From positions 1-64,000 of the forward strand of contig JAFXGM010000041.1 of the NCBI GenBank assembly GCA_017513195.1: 64,000 bases of DNA, given 5' to 3'. Source of the stretch: Clostridia bacterium (lineage in GTDB: Bacteria; Bacillota; Clostridia; Oscillospirales; Acutalibacteraceae). This document shows, in pieces, positions 48,976 to 57,380 of this stretch (positions within the stretch are counted from its first letter, which is position 1; each line of letters starts with the position of its first letter). Below the pieces are notes generated by a model, which did not search any database, was not told where the DNA came from, and worked only from the letters and a program-made list of their open reading frames with translations. The position numbers and the translations under genes were made by a program.

Positions 48976-50078
48976 TATGCTTTACCTGCCGAAATCACTA
49001 CTGAAAGTGATATTATAAACATTCCCCCAACAAGCAATACCACACCCAAAAGCACCGATAACATAGAATCTACCGCGCGCAAAATTCCCGTAACCTTTGG
49101 CAAAGAAAAGGTCTCTCCCAAAGATATGTTAAGCATAAGCACAACACGCCATATAACAAGCTCCAACACAATGGGCAGCAGCATAAATATAAGCGCAACC
49201 ACACCGTAAATGCCTATTGATGAACGCAACAGTCCCATAGATGCAGATATTGTAGATGCCGCCTCGCCAAGTACGTTGCCGGCTACTGGAATAGACGTGC
49301 CTAAAACGAATTTTGCAGTACGCAAAGTAACGCTATCTGCCGCCGAATTTACAGCCGTTTGAATTCCCAAAATTCCAACAAATAATGTTCCAAGCAACGA
49401 CATTATCCACATTGCTATCTTTTTTATACCATCAACAATTCCCGTACCATTAAATAGCGGTGATACGCCCGAAGCGATACTTAGAGATAGATACCCACCC
49501 ATAAGCGGTAGCACAAAAAACGATGCTACCATAGACACCGCTTCGCTGGCACCTAGTAACAACGCACTCATACTAGGGGCTGTAACCGTATGCCCCGAAA
49601 GTGCCAAAACGCTTGCAAACACCGGAACAAATGATAGCATAAATGAGCTGCAGCCCTTAACGGCGCCTACTGCCGCCTCAACGCTTTGCCATACATCTGT
49701 TGCAACAATGGCTCCAATACCCAAAACTGCGGCATATATGGCTGTTTCAAAGTGTGACGACAAACTAAACGCTGTAAGCGAGGCAGTCAAAAAAATTATG
49801 CAGGCTATTAAAATTCCTGTTTTTACGGGCACCGTTATACCACCTGTAACGAGATTCCATATATGCGATAAAACGTTGCCACTCGTAATTTGATTTACCC
49901 AGTCAGGATTTTTGGCGTCTATATTGTTCTCACTAAAAAAATCTTTCGTTTGCTCATCAAGGCTTTTATCCAACTTGTCTGCACCAACATTTTCATACTG
50001 AATGTCATATATTTCATCGGCCTTTACCGGAACAGAAAGAAAACATGCTATAATTATAAAAACAATTATTTTTCTCAT
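48975..50078 (-). CDS. spoIIIAE: Stage III sporulation protein AE
   Basis: Polytopic membrane component of the SpoIIIA complex. The 367-residue protein starts with a cleavable-looking signal (MRKIIVFIIIACFLSVPVKA), has an outward charged region, and about seven to eight helices after residue 100 including the conserved FVPVFASVLALSGH and LGTSIPVAGNVLGEA. The open frame continues 42 codons upstream, but the ATG at 50078 forms an ATGA overlap with spoIIIAD and gives the signal peptide. Confidence 0.94.
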   Translation of the reverse strand: MRKIIVFIIIACFLSVPVKADEIYDIQYENVGADKLDKSLDEQTKDFFSENNIDAKNPDWVNQITSGNVLSHIWNLVTGGITVPVKTGILIACIIFLTASLTAFSLSSHFETAIYAAVLGIGAIVATDVWQSVEAAVGAVKGCSSFMLSFVPVFASVLALSGHTVTAPSMSALLLGASEAVSMVASFFVLPLMGGYLSLSIASGVSPLFNGTGIVDGIKKIAMWIMSLLGTLFVGILGIQTAVNSAADSVTLRTAKFVLGTSIPVAGNVLGEAASTISASMGLLRSSIGIYGVVALIFMLLPIVLELVIWRVVLMLNISLGETFSLPKVTGILRAVDSMLSVLLGVVLLVGGMFIISLSVVISAGKA

Positions 50079-50470
50079 AATCCTACAAATTTTAACGCTG
50101 CTTGAAGTATTGAGGTAACAAGCGGCAGGCTTAACACAAAAATTGCAATTTTGCCTGTGATTTCGGTTGTTTGCGCTAATGCAGAAAGTCCAAAATCGCG
50201 ACACGAATCCGCGGCAAACGTAGTAATATACGATATTCCAAGTGCCTTTAAAGCAGTAATAAAATACACACCTACGTTTGTGCTTTGGGTAAATAAATCT
50301 TCAAGCTTACCTATTGTATTAAACAAATTTCCAAGCGCTGATATTAGCACTATACAAACTGTGGCAAGCACTATAAGAAGAGAATATTCTCCTAATCGGT
50401 TGCGTAACGCCGTCACCAAAACCGCCGCAATAATTATTATTGCAACCGCTCTAATTAACTCTCCGCTCAC
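50075..50470 (-). CDS. spoIIIAD: Stage III sporulation protein AD
   Basis: A 131-residue membrane protein with four helices. TQSTNVGVYFITALKALGISYI and FAADSCRDFGLSALA are the conserved middle and C-terminal parts of SpoIIIAD. Overlaps both neighbours by 4 bases, consistent with tight stoichiometry. Confidence 0.93.
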   Translation of the reverse strand: MSGELIRAVAIIIIAAVLVTALRNRLGEYSLLIVLATVCIVLISALGNLFNTIGKLEDLFTQSTNVGVYFITALKALGISYITTFAADSCRDFGLSALAQTTEITGKIAIFVLSLPLVTSILQAALKFVGL

Positions 50471-50661
50471 AGCTTAAACAAACCCTTTACACTGCCAAAT
50501 AAATCTGCAATAGCATCTACCACCATAAGCAGTACTACAACTAGTCCCGAAAGTGTTACAAGCATAGCTTGTTCCTCTCTACCCGATCGCACAAGTAGTT
50601 GGTGTAGCACCGTAACTATGATGCCAATAGCCGCCACCTTAAATATAAAATCAACGTCCAT
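50467..50661 (-). CDS. spoIIIAC: Stage III sporulation protein AC
   Basis: A 64-residue protein with two membrane helices, the usual SpoIIIAC length. It starts MDVDFIFKVAAIGIIVTVLH and contains LLVRSGREEQAMLVTL, the conserved cytoplasmic turn. It lies 10 bases after spoIIIAB. Confidence 0.93.
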   Translation of the reverse strand: MDVDFIFKVAAIGIIVTVLHQLLVRSGREEQAMLVTLSGLVVVLLMVVDAIADLFGSVKGLFKL

Positions 50662-50671
50662 TTTAATACCT

Positions 50672-51124
50672 CTATATAAGTAAAATTCCTGCTGTTAGTC
50701 CACCGCAAATCCCCATTATTTGATATATTTTACTTTTTTGCTCAATATCTTCCTCTGATTGTTTTAAATGTGTTTTTAGTTTTAGAATAAAATGATTTAT
50801 GTGGTCGCATTCTATCTTTTTTGTAGTGCTACCAAGTTGTGAAAAAAATTCTTCTATCAGGGATTTATCGTTTTTTAAATCTTCATCTTCGCATAGTATT
50901 TTATCTTCACAAAAACGTAAAAATATGCATTTTGAAAACGCATTATTTATGGCGATATGCAGTTCAAATTCACCTTGGTCAATATAAGCGTGCAGCATAT
51001 TTACACCGTCTAAAACAAGCAATAGTTTTTTTCGTCTTTCAAACAACGCTCTGCTTTTTAAGGTGCCTATAAACGAACACGTAACAACCACCAATAAAAC
51101 ACCAATAATTTTAATTGTAAACAT
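50672..51124 (-). CDS. spoIIIAB: Stage III sporulation protein AB
   Basis: A 150-residue, GspF-like membrane protein of the SpoIIIA secretion-type machine. One helix at the N-terminus (with FIGTLKSRALFERRKKLLLVLDG following) and one at the C-terminus (MGICGGLTAGILLI) enclose a helical cytoplasmic domain. Its start overlaps spoIIIAA by 14 bases. Confidence 0.92.
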   Translation of the reverse strand: MFTIKIIGVLLVVVTCSFIGTLKSRALFERRKKLLLVLDGVNMLHAYIDQGEFELHIAINNAFSKCIFLRFCEDKILCEDEDLKNDKSLIEEFFSQLGSTTKKIECDHINHFILKLKTHLKQSEEDIEQKSKIYQIMGICGGLTAGILLI

Positions 51125-52025
51125 TATTTTTTATCTCCGAATATGTTAGTATCAATGGCTTTTCACCTAAATTTTGCGACAAAAAAGCTACCGTTTTAAT
51201 TGCTCCGCTATTTATAATTTTCATTATTAATTCACGTGTAAAAATTTCACCCTTCGTCCCACAATGAACGGTAGTAATAATTGAAACACCTGCGTTAAAG
51301 CATTCTTTTACACTTTCTAATTCTTCAGCTGTTCCCAGCTCGTCAAATGCAATAAAGTTTGGAAACATTGTGCGCAATGCCATTTGCGTACCTGCCGCTT
51401 TATCACCCGAATTAATAACGTCGGTATTTATGCCTAAATCAAGTGCCCCTCCGCCCGAGATTTCGCCACGACTGTCTATTACAGCCACGCGATAATATCT
51501 ACCGCATTCACCGTTTGAAAGCTGTTTTATTAAATCCCTAAGCATTGTGGTCTTGCCACTGCCGGGAGGCCCTGCAATCAACAAACCGCCACTCGCGTAA
51601 GGAAACAAATCATTCGCACAACCAATTATCTCGCGCGCAATTCTTATGTTTATAGATGAAACGGCTACCAGCATACCTTCGGTATTAAAAACACCGCACA
51701 CACCTGCCCTGCCACCGTTTGGCAACGATATAAATCCTTGCTTTATTTCAGCCTCGTGCAGATAAACCGAATTTTTACAAAGCAATGCCAGTGATTTTTG
51801 CAGTTCCTCCTTTGAAATTATTAAAGGATTTTTTGGCAACACATCGCAAACGGCACTGCTTTCGCATACAAATAACACTCTACCCTTTACCGTCAAGCAT
51901 ACGGGTTTTCCCTCTCTTAACCTGATTTCTTCACAGCATTGCTTTATATCATCAGGTATAAATTGAAGTGTTCTTTTTATTTTTTCAGTCGTTTGCATAA
52001 TTGCATTGTTAAATTCATTGGGCAT
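51111..52025 (-). CDS. spoIIIAA: Stage III sporulation protein AA (ATPase)
   Basis: Secretion-type ATPase that powers the SpoIIIA channel. The 304-residue protein has LREGKPVCL near residue 38, the Walker A LLIAGPPGSGKTTMLRDLI (about 148-166), IDSRGEI (about 186), and Walker B FIAFDELGTAEELE (about 226-239) followed by the His-containing ITTVHCG. First gene of the operon; AAGGA lies upstream of the ATG. Confidence 0.95.
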   Translation of the reverse strand: MPNEFNNAIMQTTEKIKRTLQFIPDDIKQCCEEIRLREGKPVCLTVKGRVLFVCESSAVCDVLPKNPLIISKEELQKSLALLCKNSVYLHEAEIKQGFISLPNGGRAGVCGVFNTEGMLVAVSSINIRIAREIIGCANDLFPYASGGLLIAGPPGSGKTTMLRDLIKQLSNGECGRYYRVAVIDSRGEISGGGALDLGINTDVINSGDKAAGTQMALRTMFPNFIAFDELGTAEELESVKECFNAGVSIITTVHCGTKGEIFTRELIMKIINSGAIKTVAFLSQNLGEKPLILTYSEIKNNVYN

Positions 52026-52056
52026 TTTACATATCCTTGTCCGTAAACTTTATTTA

Positions 52057-52085
52057 AGTTTATGTCGGCAATTTTTTTAATAGAA
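52057..52085 (-). promoter_or_regulatory. Possible sigma-E-type promoter of the spoIIIA operon
   Basis: Minus strand CATAAACT (52064-52057) resembles the sigma-E -10 CATACAnT, with TCTATTA about 14 bases upstream as a weak -35. No sigma-A promoter is seen here. Sigma-E control is known for spoIIIA in Bacillus; the match itself is imperfect. Confidence 0.35.
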
Positions 52086-52089
52086 CAAA

Positions 52090-52128
52090 AAAACAACCGC
52101 AAACTCAAAACGAGTTTGCGGTTGCAAA
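52090..52128 (-). terminator. Terminator of the yebC gene
   Basis: A 13-bp perfect stem CAACCGCAAACTC/GAGTTTGCGGTTG with a 5-base loop; T-run on the minus strand side. Confidence 0.92.
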
Positions 52129-52138
52129 AAAATCTTTA

Positions 52139-52873
52139 TTATTCTTCGTCTGGCATTTCCCAGTTGTGCCAAATTGCCTGAACGTCATCATTATCTTCAA
52201 GCATATCAATAAGCTTTTCCATTTTTGCCTGCATATCGGGGTCATCGATAGCTGTTGTAGTGCTTGGTATGTACTGAACCTCGGCTGAAAGGAAGGTGTA
52301 ACCCTGTTCTTCCAATGCGTCGCGAACTGTACCCAAATCATTAGGCTCGGTTGTAATTTCAAATACGTCGCCGTCAAAGCTAAAGTCCTCAGCGCCTGCT
52401 TCAAGAGCTGCTTCCATAACGGTATCTTCGTCAAGACCTTCGCCCTCGATAGCAATAACACCCTTGCGCTCAAACATAAACATAACAGAGCCGCTTTGGC
52501 CTAAATTGCCGCCACACTTATCAAAATAGTGACGCATTTCACCCGCAGTTCTATTGCGATTATCGGTAAGTGTTTCTACCACAACGGCTACGCCGCAGGG
52601 GCCGTATCCTTCATAGATAAGTTCTTCGTATTCGTTGGCACCGCCCTCGCCTGCAGCCTTTTTAATAATACGTTCAATGTTATCGTTAGGCACGTTATTT
52701 GCCTTTGCCTTTGCAATAGCATCCTTAAGCTTGCTGTTTTCCTGCGGATTAGGGCCACCGGCTTTAACTATAACAGCAATTTCACGACCGATTTTTGTAA
52801 AGATTTTAGCCTTTGCAGCATCGGTCTTTTCTTTTTTTCTTTTAATATTATTCCATTTAGAATGTCCTGACAT
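52139..52873 (-). CDS. YebC/PmpR family protein
   Basis: A 244-residue member of the YebC (TACO1) family, described as transcriptional regulators and, more recently, as factors that relieve ribosome stalling at proline runs. It starts MSGHSKWNNIKRKK, has ENSKLKDAIAKAKANNVPNDNIERIIKKA (about 50-80), YEGYGPCGVAVVVE, and an acidic C-terminus. The ATG at 52873 follows AAGAAGGT; the longer open frame adds an unrelated 12-residue start. Confidence 0.95.
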   Translation of the reverse strand: MSGHSKWNNIKRKKEKTDAAKAKIFTKIGREIAVIVKAGGPNPQENSKLKDAIAKAKANNVPNDNIERIIKKAAGEGGANEYEELIYEGYGPCGVAVVVETLTDNRNRTAGEMRHYFDKCGGNLGQSGSVMFMFERKGVIAIEGEGLDEDTVMEAALEAGAEDFSFDGDVFEITTEPNDLGTVRDALEEQGYTFLSAEVQYIPSTTTAIDDPDMQAKMEKLIDMLEDNDDVQAIWHNWEMPDEE

Positions 52874-52912
52874 AAATTCTACCTTCTTAAAAAAGTTTAT
52901 TTTAACCACGAT

Positions 52913-52941
52913 ATTTTATCATAAATCACGGTTTTGTTCAA
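52913..52941 (-). promoter_or_regulatory. Promoter of yebC within the dusB 3' end
   Basis: Minus strand TTGAAC (52941-52936), 17-base spacer, TAAAAT (52918-52913). The -35 lies inside the last dusB codons. Confidence 0.65.
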
Positions 52942-53884
52942 GTGCTTTTTCAAATATTATTTTTATATCTTCAAGACTTGATATTTCGCCACACATACGC
53001 CTTAGCGCTGCCGAACCGCGAAGTCCCGTAAGATACCAAGCGGTATGCTTTCTCGACTCTAAAATAGCGGTGCGCGGCTCTTTGTATTTGTGCATAAGCT
53101 CTATTTGTCTAAAACAGGTTTTAAAGCGTTCTTCTAAAGTGGGTGGCGTGTAATCTCGGCCTTCAAAATACGCATTTATTTCATCAAATACAAAGGGGTT
53201 TCCCTGCGCTCCGCGACCTACCATAACGTAGTCACAGCCCGTATATTCGTACATGAATTTAGCGCTTTTTGCATCGGTCACATCACCATTTGCTATAACG
53301 GGAATTTTAACCGCACTTTTTACATCGCGAATTATATCATAGTTTACAGGTGGAGCATACATTTGCTTCCTTGTTCTGCCGTGAACGGTTATTGCCGCGG
53401 CACCCATAGCTTCACACATTTGGGCAAGTTCAACTGCATTAAGGCTGTCGTTGTCCCAACCCGCACGCATTTTTACGGTTATTGGCACGTTTGATGCTTT
53501 TACTACCTGCTCTACAATTTTAGCCGCAAGGTGCGTGTCTTTCATAAGTGCACTACCACCACCGTGACCTGCCACCTTAGGGGCCGGACAACCCATATTT
53601 ATGTCTATAAAATCAGGGTTTAGCTCTTGGGCTTTTAGTGCCGCTTGAGCCATGATTTCAGGATCGCGACCGAATAACTGTGACGCACAAACCGAATCAC
53701 CAAAGCACTCAAGCAAACGTGCCGATTTTTTATCACCCTGCATAACACCCCTGGCACTCGTAAGCTCACCAACAGTAAAGCCCGCACCATACTGCACACA
53801 TATTTCTCTCATTGCTCTGTCGGCAACACCTGCCATAGGAGCGAGAGCTGCAAATCCTTTTACTTCAACATCTTTTATCTTCAT
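52919..53884 (-). CDS. dusB: tRNA-dihydrouridine synthase
   Basis: FMN enzyme reducing uridine in the D loop of tRNA. The 321-residue protein has LAPMAGVADRAMREIC (FMN, about 14-29), QLFGRDPE, DINMGCPAPKVAGHGGGSALMKD with the catalytic Cys (about 99), TVKMRAGWD, VHGRTRKQMY, and VMVGRGAQGNPF (about 228-239). I use the ATG at 53884. A perfect promoter ends only nine bases upstream, so the message would be nearly leaderless; an upstream TTG start would lie inside the -10 and is unlikely. Confidence 0.94.
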   Translation of the reverse strand: MKIKDVEVKGFAALAPMAGVADRAMREICVQYGAGFTVGELTSARGVMQGDKKSARLLECFGDSVCASQLFGRDPEIMAQAALKAQELNPDFIDINMGCPAPKVAGHGGGSALMKDTHLAAKIVEQVVKASNVPITVKMRAGWDNDSLNAVELAQMCEAMGAAAITVHGRTRKQMYAPPVNYDIIRDVKSAVKIPVIANGDVTDAKSAKFMYEYTGCDYVMVGRGAQGNPFVFDEINAYFEGRDYTPPTLEERFKTCFRQIELMHKYKEPRTAILESRKHTAWYLTGLRGSAALRRMCGEISSLEDIKIIFEKALEQNRDL

Positions 53885-53893
53885 AGCAAACCG

Positions 53894-53922
53894 ATTATAC
53901 AAGAAATATAAGTTTATGTCAA
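53894..53922 (-). promoter_or_regulatory. Perfect sigma-A promoter just before dusB
   Basis: Minus strand TTGACA (53922-53917), 17-base spacer, TATAAT (53899-53894). Nine bases separate the -10 from the ATG, placing the expected transcript start within about 1-3 bases of the start codon. Confidence 0.92.
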
Positions 53923-53938
53923 TTTTTTAATTTTTATA

Positions 53939-53967
53939 GTGACAAATTGATATTTAGATGATATAAT
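53939..53967 (+). promoter_or_regulatory. Sigma-A promoter of the polA operon
   Basis: GTGACA at 53939-53944, 17-base spacer, TATAAT at 53962-53967; AAGGAGG follows at 53987-53993. Confidence 0.85.
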
Positions 53968-54002
53968 ATATATAATTATATGCTACAAGGAGGAATAGCG
54001 TC

Positions 54003-56522
54003 TTGAAACTGCTTGCAATCGATGGAAACAGTATAATAAACCGTGCTTTTTATGGCATAAAATTGCTATCTACTAAAGATGGCACATACACTAATGCAGT
54101 TTACGGTTTTATAAATATTTTAAACCGCTTGCTTGAAAAAGAAAATCCCGATTGTGTAGCAGTAGCATTCGACCTTAAGGCACCAACCTTCCGTCACAAA
54201 ATGTACGACGCATATAAAGCCGGACGTCACGCTATGCCGGATGAGCTGCGCGCACAGTTTCCCGTGCTTAAAGAATGGCTTACCCTTGCAGGCTACAGCT
54301 ACATTGAATGTGAAGGCTTTGAAGCCGATGACATTTTAGGCACGCTGGCACATAATGCCGATATTAGCGGCAACAGCTGCGTAATAGCTACGGGTGACCG
54401 CGATTCTTTACAGTTGGTATCAGATACTACCAGAGTATTGCTTGCCGTTACAAAGATGGGGCATCCTGAAATTACCGATTACACGCCCGATAAATTACTT
54501 GAAGATTATGGCCTTACCCCAAGTGAAATGATTGAACTTAAATCACTTATGGGTGACTCATCTGATAATATTCCCGGTGTTGCAGGTGTCGGTCAAAAGA
54601 CTGCCACTGACCTTATAACAAAATACCATAGTATTGACTATATTTATGAAAATTTAGACACGCTTGACGTTAAAGACGGTGTAAAAACCAAATTGGCCGC
54701 CGGTAAAGATAATGCCTTTTTAAGCCGTACACTCGGCACCATAAGTCAAGACGCACCAATTGATAAAAATATTGAAAGCTATAAAATTGGCGAGGGTGAC
54801 AAGTCTGCGCTTGCAGCTCTTATGACACGTCTTGAGTTTTTTAAGCTTATGGAAAAGATGGGCATTACACCAAGTGCCGCTATAACCGATAAAAAAGAAG
54901 ACTGTAACACCTGTTTTAAAATTGGTACTGCTGCAAATATTAAAGATTTGGCCGATGTTTATATTACCGAAAACGGTGCTGCCGCTGTAAGCGGAAATAC
55001 TGTTTGCCCGCTTAACGATATCGAGCTATTGCTTGTTTTAGAAAACGAATATATCGAAAAGCGAGTTTATGATTACAAAAATCTATATAAAGAGTATCAA
55101 AACATCAAAAGCGTAAGGTTTGACGCAATGCTTGCGGCATATCTATGTAATCCATCGGCGTCCGATTATTCTCTTACTCGCGTTATTGCCGAATATGCTA
55201 CTACCGCACAAATAGAAAACTGTGATGATGAATTGCTGCTTAGTGCCGCACAGTTTACACTATGCTGTAACGCTCTTGAGGCATCGCTTGAAAGCAGCGG
55301 TCAGCTTGAATTGCTTTATAATATCGAACTTCCGCTTGCGCGTGTGCTAGGTCATATGGAGCTTGTAGGTTTTCTTGCAGACTTTGACGGACTTGCAGAG
55401 CATTCAAAGGTTTTACAAGCAAGAATTGATGATTTAACCCGTGAGATATACAATCTTGCAGGCGAAGAATTTAACATAAACTCTCCTAAACAATTAGGGC
55501 AAATTCTTTTTGTTAAGTTAGGGCTTCCCGCCAAAAAGAAAACTAAAAGTGGCTTTAGCACAAATGCCGAAGTGCTTGAAGAACTTCGATATGACTTCCC
55601 TATCGTTGAATTTATACTGCAGTACAGACAGCTTGCAAAGCTAAAATCCACCTACTGTGACGGTTTGCTTGCTTGTAAAGGTGCAGACGGCAGAATACAC
55701 TCTACCTTTAACCAAACCGAAGCAAGAACAGGTCGTATAAGCTCGCTTGAGCCTAATCTGCAAAATATTCCGGTTAGAACCGATGAGGGCAGAATTTTGC
55801 GTAAATTCTTTATGGCACGCGAAGGCTACGTGCTTTGCGACGCCGACTACAGTCAGATAGAACTTCGTGTGCTTGCCAGCATGGCAAACGACAGCGTAAT
55901 GATTGATGCTTTTAGAAGTGACACCGACATTCACACTGTTACCGCTTCGCAGGTATTTAATATCCCGATTGATATGGTGCTCCCCGTTATGCGTAGTCGC
56001 GCAAAGGCTGTAAACTTTGGTATAGTTTACGGCATTGGTGCTTTCTCGCTCGGTAAAGATATTGGTGTTAGCCGCAAGGAAGCCGATACCTATATCAAAA
56101 ATTATCTTGATACCTACAAGGGCATTGCCGCATATATGGACAACACTATCGCACAGGCAAAGGCTGACGGGTTTGTTACGACACTATTTGGCCGACGCCG
56201 CTATTTGCCTGAGCTTTCAGCATCAAACGGTATGTTGCGCGCTTTTGGTGAGCGTGTAGCCCGCAACGCGCCCATACAGGGTACTGCGGCCGATATAATC
56301 AAAATTGCTATGATAAAGGTAAGCGAAAGGTTACAAAAAGAAATCCCTACCGCACAGCTTATTTTACAGGTGCACGACGAACTTATTGTTGAGTGTGAAG
56401 AAAAGGATAAGACTGCTGTTTGTAAAATTCTTGAAGAAGAAATGTCTAGTGCCGCTAAACTTTCTGTTGAGCTTAAAGTAGATGCCCACAGCGGTAAGAA
56501 TTGGCTTGAGGCAAAAGGATAA
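54003..56522 (+). CDS. polA: DNA polymerase I
   Basis: Okazaki fragment processing and repair synthesis. The 839-residue protein has an N-terminal 5' nuclease (LLAIDGNSIINRAFYG, FEADDILG, ATGDRDSLQLV, LMGDSSDNIPGVAGVGQKTA), a degenerate proofreading domain lacking the D-x-E motif, as in Bacillus and other Firmicutes enzymes, and a full polymerase domain: DADYSQIELRVLAS (about 618-631), RSRAKAVNFGIVYG O-helix (about 663-676) and VHDELIVE (about 792-799). TTG start with AGGAGG nine bases upstream. First gene of a run with the phosphatase-RimI fusion and tsaD. Confidence 0.96.
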   Translation: MKLLAIDGNSIINRAFYGIKLLSTKDGTYTNAVYGFINILNRLLEKENPDCVAVAFDLKAPTFRHKMYDAYKAGRHAMPDELRAQFPVLKEWLTLAGYSYIECEGFEADDILGTLAHNADISGNSCVIATGDRDSLQLVSDTTRVLLAVTKMGHPEITDYTPDKLLEDYGLTPSEMIELKSLMGDSSDNIPGVAGVGQKTATDLITKYHSIDYIYENLDTLDVKDGVKTKLAAGKDNAFLSRTLGTISQDAPIDKNIESYKIGEGDKSALAALMTRLEFFKLMEKMGITPSAAITDKKEDCNTCFKIGTAANIKDLADVYITENGAAAVSGNTVCPLNDIELLLVLENEYIEKRVYDYKNLYKEYQNIKSVRFDAMLAAYLCNPSASDYSLTRVIAEYATTAQIENCDDELLLSAAQFTLCCNALEASLESSGQLELLYNIELPLARVLGHMELVGFLADFDGLAEHSKVLQARIDDLTREIYNLAGEEFNINSPKQLGQILFVKLGLPAKKKTKSGFSTNAEVLEELRYDFPIVEFILQYRQLAKLKSTYCDGLLACKGADGRIHSTFNQTEARTGRISSLEPNLQNIPVRTDEGRILRKFFMAREGYVLCDADYSQIELRVLASMANDSVMIDAFRSDTDIHTVTASQVFNIPIDMVLPVMRSRAKAVNFGIVYGIGAFSLGKDIGVSRKEADTYIKNYLDTYKGIAAYMDNTIAQAKADGFVTTLFGRRRYLPELSASNGMLRAFGERVARNAPIQGTAADIIKIAMIKVSERLQKEIPTAQLILQVHDELIVECEEKDKTAVCKILEEEMSSAAKLSVELKVDAHSGKNWLEAKG

Positions 56523-57364
56523 TGAATGTAATTTTTGTATGCACGGGTAACACCTGCCGCAGCCCAATGGCAGAGTATTATCTAAAATCTAAAAATTTAA
56601 ATGACGTTAGCGTAAAAAGTCGCGGCTTTAGCGGTGGCGATAGTGCAAATGAAAAATCTATTGCCGTTATGAAAGAAGTCGGCATCGATATATCAAACCA
56701 TATTTCAAAAAACATTACCGCTGATGAGGTTCAAAACGCCGACGCTATTATTTGTATGACCGAATCACATCGGCAAATGCTGTTGCTGTACGGTGCAAAT
56801 GATAGTAAGCTATATGTTTTAGGTGACGGTATTGCCGATCCGTTTGGCTGTGATATCGATACCTATCGTACGTGCCGCGATGAAATTTTCAGTAATATCG
56901 ATAAGCTTATTAAAAACAGCTTTTTTAGTCAAGTTACAGTATCTGTTGCTAATATAGACGATGTAAAAGATATTGCAAACATTGAAAACAATTCCTTTTC
57001 TACACCGTGGAGTGAAAAAGCCATTCGCGAATCAATAGATGCGGGAACTATATTTTACGTAGCTTGTTTAAACAACAAGATTGTAGGATACATGGGACTT
57101 TCAAAGATTGTCGGCGAAGGCTATGTTACAAACATTGCTGTATTACCCGAATATCGACGTCTTGGCATAGGCGAAAAGATTCTGGGGCATGTAATCGATA
57201 ACACGAAAGCTGAGCTTGAATTCATCTCATTGGAAGTTAGGGTATCTAATATAGCCGCCATTTCACTTTATGAGAAATTTGGATTCGAACGTGCAGGTCT
57301 TCGCAAACGCTTTTACACAAACCCACAAGAAGATGCAATTATAATGACAAAATATTTCAACTGA
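56522..57364 (+). CDS. Fusion of low-molecular-weight phosphatase and RimI acetyltransferase
   Basis: One uninterrupted 280-residue frame joins two enzymes. Residues 1-132 are an LMW protein-tyrosine/arginine phosphatase: VCTGNTCRSPMAEYYL at the start is the C-x5-R-S P-loop (Cys 7) and VLGDGIADPFG holds the general-acid Asp (about 107). Residues about 137-280 are a GNAT N-acetyltransferase of the RimI type: IENNSFSTPWSE, YVTNIAVLPEYRRLGIGEKIL (acetyl-CoA loop; shown in parts) and LEVRVSNIAAISLYEKFGFE. RimI acetylates ribosomal protein S18 and is usually a separate gene beside tsaB/tsaD. Here the start overlaps polA by one base and tsaD follows. Confidence 0.92.
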   Translation: MNVIFVCTGNTCRSPMAEYYLKSKNLNDVSVKSRGFSGGDSANEKSIAVMKEVGIDISNHISKNITADEVQNADAIICMTESHRQMLLLYGANDSKLYVLGDGIADPFGCDIDTYRTCRDEIFSNIDKLIKNSFFSQVTVSVANIDDVKDIANIENNSFSTPWSEKAIRESIDAGTIFYVACLNNKIVGYMGLSKIVGEGYVTNIAVLPEYRRLGIGEKILGHVIDNTKAELEFISLEVRVSNIAAISLYEKFGFERAGLRKRFYTNPQEDAIIMTKYFN

Positions 57365-57380
57365 TATAATTGGTGATTTA

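Noticed and set aside
54900-55260. Intact 3'-5' exonuclease in PolA
   Set aside because: The D-x-E and later acidic motifs are missing; this is the degenerate domain usual in Firmicutes PolA, not a defect of this gene.
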